Below are positions 1-10,151 of a stretch of 57,163 nucleotides of DNA, piece after piece. The notes below the pieces were generated by a model. The model was given only the letters and a program-made list of their open reading frames with translations. It was not told where the DNA came from and searched no databases. The position numbers were made by a program, and so were the translations under genes. This DNA is from an uncultured Pelagibacteraceae bacterium (GTDB lineage Bacteria; Pseudomonadota; Alphaproteobacteria; Pelagibacterales; Pelagibacteraceae): positions 1 through 57,163 of the forward strand of contig CACFLJ010000009.1 of assembly GCA_902567045.1 (NCBI GenBank), given 5' to 3'. Every line of letters begins with the position of its first letter. Position 1 is the first letter of the stretch.

Positions 1-1346
1 AAGAAAAATTGTTAATTTCTCTTAAGTTGATCTTTCCTGATAAAAGTTTTGATGAAGAAATAAATGGAAAAAAATTCTTTTATGTTAAAAAAAAAATAAG
101 TCCTGAAAAACTTAAGCAAGTTCTTCTTTTAGGAGATAAATCCTTTATTCAAGAGGATAGCATAGCAAGAGTTTACCCAAATGGAAATTTATTTAGCCAT
201 GTAATTGGTCAAATCGATAATGATAATAATGGTATATCAGGAATCGAAAAAACTTTTGATTATGAGCTAACAACCACAAAAGAGCCTTTAAAATTAACCC
301 TTGATAAAGATCTTCAATATTTAATTAAAGAAGAGTTATCAAAATCCAAAGATATATTTCAAAATATTGGAAGTGCTGCGATTTTAATGGATATTAATAA
401 TGGTAACATTATATCTATGGTATCTCTTCCAGATTTTGATCTTAATAAAAGAGAAAAAATAAATGATGTAAAATATATTAATAGAGCAACAAAAGGTGTT
501 TATGAATTTGGGTCTGTTTTTAAAACTTTTACTTTGGCTGCAGGTTTACAATACAGTGTTGTTGAACCAGATACAGAATTTAAAGACCTTAAAAAAAAAA
601 TTACATGTGCAGGAAATTCTATATCTGAATATGATGATAAAATACCATCGGATTTAACGGCTGAAGAGATACTTATTAGATCAGGCAATATTGGTTCTGT
701 TAGAATAGCTGAAAAAGTTGGTATTGAAAATTATAATGAGTTTCTTCAAACTATTGGAATTATATCAAATTTAGAATTCGATATACAGGAAGTAGGCACA
801 ACCCAATTAGGTAGATGGGGTAAATGCAAACTTGCAACTGTTGCATTTGGCCATGGGATAGCTACAACTTTATTACAACTTTCAAAAGGCTATTCAATTA
901 TTAGTAATGGAGGATATGAAATAACACCTTCATTATTGAAGAAAGAAAAATTACAAAGACAAAGAATACTTAATGAAAACTTATCAGAAACAATTAATCC
1001 TATTCTTAGAAAAATTGTATCAACAAAAGAAGGAACAGCAGGTTTTGCTAATGTAAAGGGTTACGAAATAGGAGGAAAAACGGGCACTGCCGATCAGCCC
1101 TCAATGGGTGGATATTCTAAAAAGAAAGTTAACACTTTTGCATCAGTTTTTCCAACCTCGGACCCAAAATTTGTATTAGCGGTAATGTTGGATGAACCCA
1201 AAGCAAATAAAGAATTTGTCTATCATTATAGAGATGATAGAAATCCTTATAAGGGTAATTGGAGAAATACAGCGGGTTGGACCACTGTTTGGGTAGCTGG
1301 TCAGATAATAGATAAGATCGGGCCAATTTTAGCCACAAAATATTAA
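1..1346 (+). CDS. ftsI: Septal peptidoglycan transpeptidase FtsI (PBP3), 5' truncated by window edge
   Basis: This is the C-terminal part of the class B penicillin-binding protein that cross-links septal peptidoglycan in the periplasm, working with FtsW. The frame is open to the first base, so the N-terminal membrane anchor and part of the dimerisation domain lie outside the window. All three transpeptidase motifs are visible: the active-site SxxK as GSVFK (serine near residue 169 of the visible part), SxN as RSGN, and the KTG box as GGKTGT. It sits directly upstream of murE-murF with 11 bp between them, as expected for an alphaproteobacterial dcw operon. I am confident of the family; the true start is not visible. 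Confidence 0.95.
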   Translation, partial: EKLLISLKLIFPDKSFDEEINGKKFFYVKKKISPEKLKQVLLLGDKSFIQEDSIARVYPNGNLFSHVIGQIDNDNNGISGIEKTFDYELTTTKEPLKLTLDKDLQYLIKEELSKSKDIFQNIGSAAILMDINNGNIISMVSLPDFDLNKREKINDVKYINRATKGVYEFGSVFKTFTLAAGLQYSVVEPDTEFKDLKKKITCAGNSISEYDDKIPSDLTAEEILIRSGNIGSVRIAEKVGIENYNEFLQTIGIISNLEFDIQEVGTTQLGRWGKCKLATVAFGHGIATTLLQLSKGYSIISNGGYEITPSLLKKEKLQRQRILNENLSETINPILRKIVSTKEGTAGFANVKGYEIGGKTGTADQPSMGGYSKKKVNTFASVFPTSDPKFVLAVMLDEPKANKEFVYHYRDDRNPYKGNWRNTAGWTTVWVAGQIIDKIGPILATKY

Positions 1347-1357
1347 GAGCGTAAATC

Positions 1358-4204
1358 ATGTTACTCAAAGACTACTTTCCAAATTTACATAAAAAATATC
1401 ATGAATTAAGTTTTAAAGGGATAGCTTTTAATTCTAAAGAAGTTAAAAAGGGATACATTTTTTTTGCATTTAAAGGAAACAATACAGATGGAAATTTCTT
1501 CATAAAAGATGCTATTAAAAAAGGATCCGAAATTATTATCACTGACAAATTTAAAATAAATGGTTGGAAAAATAACGTTTTATTTTTAAACGATAAAAAT
1601 CCTAGAAATTTACTAGCTAAATTTAGCTCTAAAATATTTAACAAAAAACCTAATAACTTAATAGGAGTTACTGGCACAAATGGTAAATCATCGATAGCAA
1701 ATTTTTATTTTCAAATTCTTACTCTTAACAGAATTAAAGTAGCCTCAATTGGTACATTGGGAGTTACTGGTTTAAAAGTTAAAAAAAATTTTTCTAATAC
1801 TACTTTTGATACTATTCAAATAAACAAAATTTTAAAAAAATTAAAAGAAAGAAGAATTGAAAATGTTATTTTGGAGGCTTCAAGTCATGGATTAAATCAA
1901 AATAGATTAGATGGATTAGAATTTGATATTGGTATATTTACCAACTTCACAAGGGATCATTTAGATTATCATAAAACTTATAAAAATTATTTGAATTCAA
2001 AATTAATATTATTTAAAAAATTATTGAAAAAAAAGTCTTATGCTATTTATGATAACGAATTAAAAATTTCTTCTAATTTAAATAAAATTACTAGATTAAA
2101 TAAAATCAAAAAACTTACTTTAGGAGATACTAAATCGAGTTTTTCAATAATAGATCATCAATTTTTGAAAGATGAACAGAAAATAACATTCAAATTTGAT
2201 AAAAAAAAATATTCTTTTTCAACGACATTAATTGGAAAAGTTCAAATTAAAAATTTACTAATGGCAATTATCGCAGCAATGAAAAGTAAAATTTCATTAG
2301 AAAAAATTATAAAAATCATTCCAAAAATAAAGTCAGTAAATGGAAGATTAGAGAAGTTAGGAAATCTTAATAATTATGGAATAGTTATTCTTGATTATGC
2401 TCATACACCAGACGCTTTAAAGACCTGCATCAAAAATGTGAAGGAACAATTTAAATTGAGAAAAATTAACTTAGTATTTGGATGTGGAGGCGAGCGAGAT
2501 AAGCCAAAAAGAAAAATAATGGGAAATATTGCCGATAAATATTGTGATAAAATATATTTAACAGATGATAATCCAAGAACTGAAGATCCAATAAAAATAA
2601 GAAGAGATATCAAGTCTAATATTTCAAAGAGTAAAGTATTAGAAATACCATCAAGAGAAAGGGCAATAAAATCAGCAATTATGGATATTAGGTCAAATGA
2701 GGTAGTTATTATTGCCGGAAAAGGGCATGAAGTTTACCAAGAATATGTCTCTAAAAAATTCTTTTCAGATAAAAAATGTATTGAAAAATTTATTAGGATT
2801 AAAAATAAATCTTTAAATAGAAATTGGAAAACAAATATTGTTTCAGAAATAACTAAAAAGAAAATAGAAAAAAATATTAATATTAATGAGGCTTCAATTG
2901 ACTCAAGAAAAACAAAAAAAAATAATATTTTCTTTGGTATAAAAGGAAAGAACTTTGATGGGAATAAATTTGTTAATCAAGCTTTAAATAATGGAGCCTC
3001 AATTGCAATCAATCAAAATAAACCAGTCAACCAAGTTAAAAATAAAATTTATGTAAAAAATTCTTTAAAAATTTTTTCCGAAAGCGCTAAACTGGTAAGA
3101 ATATCTTCTAATATTTCATCTATTGCAATTACAGGGTCTGCAGGTAAGACTTCTTTAAAAGAGATGTTGGGTCAAATGCTAGGTAAATTATGCCAAACAT
3201 CTTATTCAAAAAAATCTTTTAATAATAAATATGGCGTACCAATTTCTTTATTCAACATAAATAAGGAAGATAAAATTGGAATTTTTGAAGTTGGGATGGA
3301 TAAAAAAGGTGAAATTGACTTTTTAACCAAAAAAATAATGCCTAATATTGGTGTTATTACAAATATTTCTTATGCACATATTAAAAATTTTAAAAATTTA
3401 TGGGGTGTAGCTCAAGCCAAATCGGAGATAATAAACAACATTGCTAAGGATGGATATATTATTTTAAATGCTGATGATAATTTTTTTAGTTTTTTTAAAT
3501 CTAAATCCATAAAAAAAAAATTAAAAATAGTTACATTTGGGGTTAAAAAAAAATCAGATGTAAATCTAATTAAAATTAAAAAAGAGAAATCTCTATCTAT
3601 TATATATATTAATTTTAACAAAAAAAAATTGAAATTTATCGTTAAACAAAATTTAGAAAATTATATTTATAATATCTTGTCAACTCTTGCAGTGATATCT
3701 ATATATTTTGATTTGGAGAAATTAGATAAATTTTTCTTTAATGATTATCAATTTCCAGAAGGTAGAGGAGATCTAAACTCAATTAAATTAGATAAAAAAA
3801 AATTTAACCTTATTGATGAAAGTTATAATTCTAACCCTTTATCTCTTCAATTTGCATTAAATAAATTAAATAATTTTAATACAAAATCTAAAAGAAAACT
3901 AATTCTATTAGGAGACATGCTGGAACTTGGCAAATATTCCAAAAAACTTCATTCAGAAGCTGCTCAACATATTAATGATACTAAAATCGATAGAGTATAT
4001 GTTTATGGAAAGGAAGTTATCGAAACATTTAACAAAATTAGACCACAAAAAAGAGGAAAAATATTAAATTCAAAAAAAGATATCTTAAATTTTATAAGAA
4101 ATGATATTAAGGATGGTGAATATCTAATGATAAAAGGTTCAAACTCAACTGGGTTAAATAAAATAAGCCAAAGCTTAAAAATAGGCAAATTGAATGCTTT
4201 TTAG
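1358..4204 (+). CDS. murEF: MurE-MurF fusion: UDP-MurNAc-tripeptide ligase plus tripeptide:D-Ala-D-Ala ligase
   Basis: A single 948-residue frame encodes two consecutive cytoplasmic Mur ligases. Residues 1-480 are MurE, with the ATP loop GVTGTNGKSS at 103-112 and the DNPR motif at 404-407 that marks meso-diaminopimelate addition. Residues 490-948 are MurF, with its own loop ITGSAGKTS at 591-599, which adds D-Ala-D-Ala to complete UDP-MurNAc-pentapeptide. Each half has the normal length of its free-standing family member. No stop or plausible separate MurF start separates the halves, and the linker is short and lysine-rich. MurE-MurF fusions are known in some other bacteria. The 3' end overlaps mraY by 11 bp. 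Confidence 0.95.
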   Translation: MLLKDYFPNLHKKYHELSFKGIAFNSKEVKKGYIFFAFKGNNTDGNFFIKDAIKKGSEIIITDKFKINGWKNNVLFLNDKNPRNLLAKFSSKIFNKKPNNLIGVTGTNGKSSIANFYFQILTLNRIKVASIGTLGVTGLKVKKNFSNTTFDTIQINKILKKLKERRIENVILEASSHGLNQNRLDGLEFDIGIFTNFTRDHLDYHKTYKNYLNSKLILFKKLLKKKSYAIYDNELKISSNLNKITRLNKIKKLTLGDTKSSFSIIDHQFLKDEQKITFKFDKKKYSFSTTLIGKVQIKNLLMAIIAAMKSKISLEKIIKIIPKIKSVNGRLEKLGNLNNYGIVILDYAHTPDALKTCIKNVKEQFKLRKINLVFGCGGERDKPKRKIMGNIADKYCDKIYLTDDNPRTEDPIKIRRDIKSNISKSKVLEIPSRERAIKSAIMDIRSNEVVIIAGKGHEVYQEYVSKKFFSDKKCIEKFIRIKNKSLNRNWKTNIVSEITKKKIEKNININEASIDSRKTKKNNIFFGIKGKNFDGNKFVNQALNNGASIAINQNKPVNQVKNKIYVKNSLKIFSESAKLVRISSNISSIAITGSAGKTSLKEMLGQMLGKLCQTSYSKKSFNNKYGVPISLFNINKEDKIGIFEVGMDKKGEIDFLTKKIMPNIGVITNISYAHIKNFKNLWGVAQAKSEIINNIAKDGYIILNADDNFFSFFKSKSIKKKLKIVTFGVKKKSDVNLIKIKKEKSLSIIYINFNKKKLKFIVKQNLENYIYNILSTLAVISIYFDLEKLDKFFFNDYQFPEGRGDLNSIKLDKKKFNLIDESYNSNPLSLQFALNKLNNFNTKSKRKLILLGDMLELGKYSKKLHSEAAQHINDTKIDRVYVYGKEVIETFNKIRPQKRGKILNSKKDILNFIRNDIKDGEYLMIKGSNSTGLNKISQSLKIGKLNAF

Positions 4205-5279
4205 TCTATTTTCTAATTTAATTGAGATCTTTAGTTTTCTGAACGTTTTTAAATATTTGACTGTAAGAACTGGTCTATCAATGTTTACATCAATGATAGT
4301 AGTTTTTTTAATTGGGGGCCCACTTATCAATTATTTTTCTACACATCAAATTCATGACCCAATTAGAGAAGATGGACCTAGTGAACATATTGTCAAAAAA
4401 ATAGGAACTCCCACAATGGGAGGTCTAATGATTTTACTGGGTATTTTTTCAGGTGTTTTATTATGGGGTGATTTTTCAAACCCCTACAATTGGTTCTTAC
4501 TTTATATAGCTGGATCTTTTGGATTACTTGGAGGCTATGATGACTATCAAAAAATAAAAAAAAATAATTCAAATGGCATAAGTTCTAAATTAAAGATTAT
4601 AATACAAATAATATTAGCTTTAGGTGGAATTTTAATTCTCTATTTTTATAGTGGATCCAATGAACTTGAAAACTTGTATTTTCCATTTTTTAAAAATTTA
4701 ATAATTAATTTAGGATGGTTTTTTATTCCATTTTATCTGTTTGTTATTGTAGGGTCATCTAATGCAGTAAATTTGACTGACGGGCTTGATGGTTTAGCTA
4801 CTGTACCTGTAATATTGGTTGCAGCTTGTTTTGCATTTATTAGTTATGTTACAGGAAATATAGTTTTTTCAGAATATTTACAAATTACATATATTGAAGG
4901 AGTAGGAGAAGCATCTATTTTCTGCGGATCAATAATAGGATCTTGTCTAGGTTTCTTATGGTTTAATGCTCCACCAGCTAAAATATTTATGGGTGATACA
5001 GGATCCTTAGCCTTAGGAGGATCATTAGGAGCAGTTGGCATTATTACAAAACATGAAATTGTTTTAGCAATTACAGGTGGATTGTTTGTTTTAGAAGCAG
5101 TCTCTGTAATTGTACAAGTGATATCATTCAAACTTACCGGAAAAAGAATATTTAAAATGGCCCCAATCCATCATCATTTTGAAAAAAAAGGCTGGCCAGA
5201 ATCCACTGTAGTTATAAGATTTTGGATAATATCAATTATTTTAGCAATGATAGGGTTAGCAACATTAAAACTAAGATAA
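4194..5279 (+). CDS. mraY: Phospho-N-acetylmuramoyl-pentapeptide-transferase MraY
   Basis: This integral membrane enzyme transfers phospho-MurNAc-pentapeptide to undecaprenyl phosphate to form lipid I. At 361 residues it has the usual length, with about ten hydrophobic segments. Visible signatures are the GTPTMGG block near the first cytoplasmic loop, NLTDGLDGLA, the FMGDTGSLALGG catalytic Asp motif and the APIHHHFE histidine motif near the C terminus. The start lies inside the end of murE-murF (11-bp overlap) and the stop overlaps the murD start as TAATG, so translation is probably coupled across the three genes. Confidence 0.97.
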   Translation: MLFSLFSNLIEIFSFLNVFKYLTVRTGLSMFTSMIVVFLIGGPLINYFSTHQIHDPIREDGPSEHIVKKIGTPTMGGLMILLGIFSGVLLWGDFSNPYNWFLLYIAGSFGLLGGYDDYQKIKKNNSNGISSKLKIIIQIILALGGILILYFYSGSNELENLYFPFFKNLIINLGWFFIPFYLFVIVGSSNAVNLTDGLDGLATVPVILVAACFAFISYVTGNIVFSEYLQITYIEGVGEASIFCGSIIGSCLGFLWFNAPPAKIFMGDTGSLALGGSLGAVGIITKHEIVLAITGGLFVLEAVSVIVQVISFKLTGKRIFKMAPIHHHFEKKGWPESTVVIRFWIISIILAMIGLATLKLR

Positions 5280-6583
5280 TGAATGATAGACAAGTATTTT
5301 TTAAAAATAAGAAAATTTTAATATATGGTTTTGGTAAATCTGGAATATCTTGTTTTAATTTTTTAAAGAAAAATAATATCTGTAAAATATTTGATGATAA
5401 TAAAAAAAATATCCCGTTCAAACTAAGAAAAGAATTAATTAATGTTAGTAAATTGTCACTTATTAGCTTTGATTATATTGTCCTAAGTCCAGGTATTGAT
5501 ATCAAAAAATGTAAAATTTCTAATTATTTAAAAAAAAATAGGTCTAAAATTATTACAGAGCTTGATATATTTGAAATAAGTTATCCAAAAATAAATAAAA
5601 TCACGATTACAGGAACAAATGGTAAATCGACTACCTCAAAACTGCTCTACGAGGTTCTGAAAAATAATAGGATGGATGTAAGGTTAACTGGTAATATTGG
5701 GTATCCAGTATTAATGGAGAAAAGAATTAAAAAAAATACAATTTTTGTGATTGAGGCATCCTCTTATCAACTTGATTATAGTAAATATTTTAGGTCCAAG
5801 TATTCTGTGATACTTAATTTAAACCCAGACCATCTAGAAAGGCATGGAACTTTTAAAAATTATGCAGAAGCTAAATTTAAGATTGTTAAATCGCAAGGTA
5901 AAAATAATTATGCTTTTTTAGATAAAGAAAATAAATTTCTAAGTCAATTAATTAAAAAAAATCGATTAAAATCAAAGATTACAAAGGTAAACTATTTAAA
6001 ATATAAAAAATATTTTAAACAAATAGATAATGTTTACTTTAATAATTCTAGCAACAAAAAGAATCTTAGTTTTGTTTTGGCAATTGCGAAGACATTAAAT
6101 ATAAAAATAAAGAAAGTAATAAATACTGCAAACAAATTTAAAGGATTAAATTATAGGCAACAAATAATTCATAAATCAAAAAATTTATTAATTATAAACG
6201 ACTCGAAATCAACTAGTTTTTCATCAACAGTTCCATTACTTGAAGCTTACGAAAATATTCATTGGATAGTGGGAGGTCAGGCTAAAAAGGGAGATAAATT
6301 CAAATTAAAAAGAAAATATTTTTCAAATATTAAAGCATATATTTACGGCAAGAATAGAAATTTTTTAATTAATTCATTATCAAATAAAATTTTTTATAAA
6401 AGTTCTTTAACACTTAATGAAGCTATTAGAAATTTAAATAATAACATTAAAAATGACAAGCAAAAGAAAGTAATTCTTTTTAGTCCTTGCGCTGCTTCTT
6501 TTGATCAATTTAAAAATTTTGAGGAAAGAGGAAAATTTTTTAATAAAAATATTCAACATATATTTAAACAAAATAAAATATGA
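5279..6583 (+). CDS. murD: UDP-N-acetylmuramoylalanine--D-glutamate ligase MurD
   Basis: MurD adds D-glutamate to UDP-MurNAc-L-Ala in the cytoplasm. The frame extends upstream into mraY, but the ATG at 5279, overlapping the mraY stop (TAATG), gives a 434-residue protein of normal length that begins just before the nucleotide-fold segment KILIYGFGKSG, so I chose it. The Mur ligase ATP loop TITGTNGKST and the downstream LNLNPDHLERHG block are present. Lysine and asparagine are very abundant, as in other SAR11 cell-wall proteins. It overlaps ftsW by 4 bp (ATGA). Confidence 0.95.
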   Translation: MNDRQVFFKNKKILIYGFGKSGISCFNFLKKNNICKIFDDNKKNIPFKLRKELINVSKLSLISFDYIVLSPGIDIKKCKISNYLKKNRSKIITELDIFEISYPKINKITITGTNGKSTTSKLLYEVLKNNRMDVRLTGNIGYPVLMEKRIKKNTIFVIEASSYQLDYSKYFRSKYSVILNLNPDHLERHGTFKNYAEAKFKIVKSQGKNNYAFLDKENKFLSQLIKKNRLKSKITKVNYLKYKKYFKQIDNVYFNNSSNKKNLSFVLAIAKTLNIKIKKVINTANKFKGLNYRQQIIHKSKNLLIINDSKSTSFSSTVPLLEAYENIHWIVGGQAKKGDKFKLKRKYFSNIKAYIYGKNRNFLINSLSNKIFYKSSLTLNEAIRNLNNNIKNDKQKKVILFSPCAASFDQFKNFEERGKFFNKNIQHIFKQNKI

Positions 6584-7689
6584 ATAAATATTATGATAGT
6601 ATTTATGATTGGTGGAAAAATATAGATAAAATTCTACTGTTCTTAATTTTGGGTTTATTCTTACTTGGTCTTTTTTTTTCCTTAGTTTCAACATCTTTAA
6701 TAGCTTCAGATAAATTAGATACAAAATCCTATTATTTTTTTTTCAAACACTCTGTTTATATAATTTTAGCTATTGTGATCTTAATAATGTTTTCGTTTTT
6801 AAATCAAAGAATTTTAACAAAATTTTCATTAATTTTATTCTTGATTGCATTTTTAAGTTTAATGTTAGTTCCTTTTGTTGGTATTGAGGTAAAAGGCTCA
6901 AAAAGATGGTTAGATTTGATTTTTTTACCAAGATTTCAGCCGGTTGAGATAATTAAGCCTTTTTTTATAGTAACATTATCTTTAATGTTAACTATTCAAA
7001 ATAGACGACTATATTTTAAATATTTCTTAAGCACTTTATTAATTTTTCCCATATTAATGTTACTTGTTTATCAACCGGATATTGGACAAACACTTTTAAT
7101 ATCAATGGTGTGGTTAGCATTAATTTTTGTGTCAGGCATAAATATATTTGTTTTTTTTATGTTCTTTTTTTTGGTTGGTTCAGTTGTAAGTTATTTAGTT
7201 ATGTTTGTTTCTAAATTTGAATACATAAAAATTAGACTTTTGGCTTTTTTAGACTCAAACACGGGTAATAATTATCAAGCAGAAAAGGCAAGTGATGCCA
7301 TTATAAACGGTGGATTTTTTGGCAAAGGAATTGGAGAAGGCACTCTGAATTCCAGAGTTCCTGAAGCCCATACTGACTACATAGTTTCAGTTATTGCTGA
7401 AGAATTTGGTGCAATAATAGTTATTGCAATATTACTTTTGTACCTTATTTTCTCATATAAAATAATTCAAAAAATCAAAATATTAAATGAAGACTTATTA
7501 AAACTAATTTTGATTGGGTGCGTCTCTTTGATTTTATTACAAACCTTTATACATGTGGGTGTTAACATTAGATTGTTACCAACTACGGGTATGACATTGC
7601 CATTTTTGAGCTATGGTGGTTCCTCAATAGTTAGTACTGCAATTGTGTCGGGAATAATTCTAAATTTAACAAAAAGAAAAATAGACTAA
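6580..7689 (+). CDS. ftsW: Septal peptidoglycan glycosyltransferase FtsW (SEDS family)
   Basis: FtsW is the SEDS-family polymerase that works with FtsI at the division septum. The 369-residue product has about ten hydrophobic segments. It also shows typical SEDS motifs: VGIEVKGSKRWLDL followed by FQPVEIIKPF, the QPDIGQTLL loop, the EAHTDYIVSVIAEEFG motif, and LPTTGMTLPFLSYGGSS near the C terminus. Its position between murD and murG is the standard dcw position and favours FtsW over the elongation paralogue RodA. It overlaps murD by 4 bp. Confidence 0.96.
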   Translation: MNKYYDSIYDWWKNIDKILLFLILGLFLLGLFFSLVSTSLIASDKLDTKSYYFFFKHSVYIILAIVILIMFSFLNQRILTKFSLILFLIAFLSLMLVPFVGIEVKGSKRWLDLIFLPRFQPVEIIKPFFIVTLSLMLTIQNRRLYFKYFLSTLLIFPILMLLVYQPDIGQTLLISMVWLALIFVSGINIFVFFMFFFLVGSVVSYLVMFVSKFEYIKIRLLAFLDSNTGNNYQAEKASDAIINGGFFGKGIGEGTLNSRVPEAHTDYIVSVIAEEFGAIIVIAILLLYLIFSYKIIQKIKILNEDLLKLILIGCVSLILLQTFIHVGVNIRLLPTTGMTLPFLSYGGSSIVSTAIVSGIILNLTKRKID

Positions 7690-7693
7690 ATCT

Positions 7694-8770
7694 ATGAAAA
7701 AAATACTTATTGTAACTGGTGGATCTGGAGGTCATGTAATTCCGTCGTTAAGTATATATGATATTTTAAAAGATAATTTTGAAGTACAAATTGCAACAGA
7801 TTTAAGAGGATCAAAATATATTAATAATAATGATTACAATTATTCACTAATAGATGTACCAAATTTATTTTCAAATTTTTTATTACTTCCATTTAATTTA
7901 ATAAAATTTTGTATTTCAATACTAAAATCTTATAAATACTTAAAATTAAATAACTATAATACTTTAATTAGTACTGGAGGGTATATGTCATTACCTTTAT
8001 GTTTAGCATCAAATTTATTGAATATTAAAACTTATATTTTTGAACCAAACTCGGTTATAGGTAGAGCAAATAAGTTAACACTAAGCTTTGCTAAAAAAGT
8101 TATTTGCTATGATAAAAATTTAAAAGGTATTTCTAAAAAATTCTTAAGCAAGGTTTACCCAATCAACCCATTACTTAGAAAAGAAATCTATAAATATCAA
8201 AGAAATGAAAAAACAATTTTAGATAAACAAAAAAAAATACTAATAATTGGAGGAAGTCAGGGGGCAAAATTTTTCGATGAATTCATTTCCAAAACAATTA
8301 TAAAACTTTCAAAGACACAGAATATTCTTGTTTTGCAACAGGTAATTGATCAAAAATCAAAAGAATTAATAAAAGATTTGTATCAAAAAAATTCTATAGA
8401 ACATGAATTATTTGACTTTGATGATAAATTATTAATTAAAGCTGTAAATTATGATTTAGCTATAACACGATCTGGCGCATCTGCAATTTCAGAATTAGCT
8501 TATTTAAATATTCCATTTGTGGCAATTCCATTTCCGTATGCTAAAGATAATCATCAATATTACAATGCAGAATTCTATGAAAAAAATAAATGTTGTTGGT
8601 TAATTATGCAAAATGATATCGATGAAAATAACTTCATAGATTTAATTAATAAAATATTTGACAATAAAAATGAATATTTTTCTAAAAAAAAAAATTTGAT
8701 AGAACTAACTAAAGAGAATAATTGGGAAAAAAATAAATTTAAAATGATTGAACTTATAAATGAAAATTGA
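7694..8770 (+). CDS. murG: Lipid II synthase MurG (N-acetylglucosaminyltransferase)
   Basis: MurG transfers GlcNAc from UDP-GlcNAc to lipid I on the inner face of the membrane. The 358-residue product has the GT28 N-terminal glycine-rich loop TGGSGGHVIPS, the second-domain loop IIGGSQGAKF, and the donor-binding stretch TRSGASAISELA followed by the conserved IPFPYAKDNHQ. Only 4 bp separate it from ftsW, and its end overlaps murC by 11 bp. Length and motifs are typical. Confidence 0.96.
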   Translation: MKKILIVTGGSGGHVIPSLSIYDILKDNFEVQIATDLRGSKYINNNDYNYSLIDVPNLFSNFLLLPFNLIKFCISILKSYKYLKLNNYNTLISTGGYMSLPLCLASNLLNIKTYIFEPNSVIGRANKLTLSFAKKVICYDKNLKGISKKFLSKVYPINPLLRKEIYKYQRNEKTILDKQKKILIIGGSQGAKFFDEFISKTIIKLSKTQNILVLQQVIDQKSKELIKDLYQKNSIEHELFDFDDKLLIKAVNYDLAITRSGASAISELAYLNIPFVAIPFPYAKDNHQYYNAEFYEKNKCCWLIMQNDIDENNFIDLINKIFDNKNEYFSKKKNLIELTKENNWEKNKFKMIELINEN

Positions 8771-10151
8771 TTTAGGAAAAAACGAACTTATTCATTTTGT
8801 TGGCATTGGAGGAATAGGGATGAGTGGTTTAGCATTAATTATGAACGGTTTAGGATACAAAGTTCAAGGTAGTGATATTACTATTAATCGAAATATTGAA
8901 AGATTGAGTGAAAAAAAAATAAAAGTATTCATCAAACATAAAAAAGAAAATATAAAAAAAACTTCTATCTTAGTGATTTCTTCGGCAATTAAAAAAAACA
9001 ACCCTGAACTAATAGAGGCAATGAAAAAAAATTTACCAATTTATACAAGAGGAGATATGTTGGGTCATATTGTATCGTTTATGAGAAATGTTGTTGTAAC
9101 TGGTTCACATGGAAAAACAACAACAACATCGTTGGTAGCAAGTATTTTTACATCAAGTAATTTAGATCCAACTATTATTAATGGTGGTGTATTAAATTCA
9201 TTTGGTAATTCTGCAAAATTAGGCAAAAGTAACTGGTGTGTAACTGAATCTGATGAATCAGATGGAAGCTTTTTAAAAATTCCCTTTACATATTCTATCG
9301 CAACCAATTTAGACTCTGAACATTTAGATTTTTATAAAAATATAAATAATCTAAAAAAATGTTTTACAAAATTTATAGAAAAAATACCATCTGTAGGTAA
9401 GGGTTTTGTATGTAATGACGATCAAAATCTTAAAAATATTATAAGAAAGACGAAAAATAAGAATTTTTATACATACGGTAAAGATAAAAAGTCAAATTTC
9501 CAAATAGTAAATGTAAAACAAACTTCTAATCTTTCTAGTTTTGATATTAAAATAAATATACCAAGCAAAAAAAAAATTATTAAAAGAATTAAGCTTCCAA
9601 TGATTGGAATGCATAACATTCGGAATGCAACAGCGGCAATTTCTTTAGCATTTACAATAGGATTGCATGAAAAGTTTATCAAAGCTGGAATATATAACTT
9701 TAAAGGTGTTCAGAGAAGATTTTCTCATTTATTTGATTACAATAATATAAGTTTTTATGATGATTATGCGCATCATCCAACAGAAATAAGTTCAGTTTTA
9801 AGTGGTGTTGAAAAAGTTTATAAAAATAAGGAAATTGTTTGTGTTTTTCAACCTCACAGAATTTCGAGAGTAATAAGTTTGAAAAAAGAATTTTCAAAAT
9901 GTTTTAAAAAAGCGGATACAGTTTTATTGTGTCCCATATACGCGGCTAATGAAAAACTAAAGCTTAATTTTACATATCATTCCTTTGCAAAATTAATAAT
10001 AAAAAACTCTAATGTCAGGTTAATACAAGTTGAAAATGAATTACAATTACAAAAGTTTATAAAACAGAATGTGTTTGGTGAAAAAATTTATATAGGAATG
10101 GGTGCAGGATCTATATCAAATTGGATGAAGAATTTGAAAAATATTTTTTAA
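8760..10151 (+). CDS. murC: UDP-N-acetylmuramate--L-alanine ligase MurC
   Basis: MurC is the first Mur ligase and adds L-Ala to UDP-MurNAc. The 463-residue frame begins with the Rossmann segment FVGIGGIGMSGLA and carries the ATP loop VTGSHGKTTTTS, ESDESDGSF, NLDSEHLDFY and the C-terminal DDYAHHPTEI and FQPHR motifs, all MurC signatures. The start lies within the last codons of murG. Its stop overlaps the preferred murB start (TAATG), so it belongs to the coupled dcw transcript. Confidence 0.97.
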   Translation: MKIDLGKNELIHFVGIGGIGMSGLALIMNGLGYKVQGSDITINRNIERLSEKKIKVFIKHKKENIKKTSILVISSAIKKNNPELIEAMKKNLPIYTRGDMLGHIVSFMRNVVVTGSHGKTTTTSLVASIFTSSNLDPTIINGGVLNSFGNSAKLGKSNWCVTESDESDGSFLKIPFTYSIATNLDSEHLDFYKNINNLKKCFTKFIEKIPSVGKGFVCNDDQNLKNIIRKTKNKNFYTYGKDKKSNFQIVNVKQTSNLSSFDIKINIPSKKKIIKRIKLPMIGMHNIRNATAAISLAFTIGLHEKFIKAGIYNFKGVQRRFSHLFDYNNISFYDDYAHHPTEISSVLSGVEKVYKNKEIVCVFQPHRISRVISLKKEFSKCFKKADTVLLCPIYAANEKLKLNFTYHSFAKLIIKNSNVRLIQVENELQLQKFIKQNVFGEKIYIGMGAGSISNWMKNLKNIF

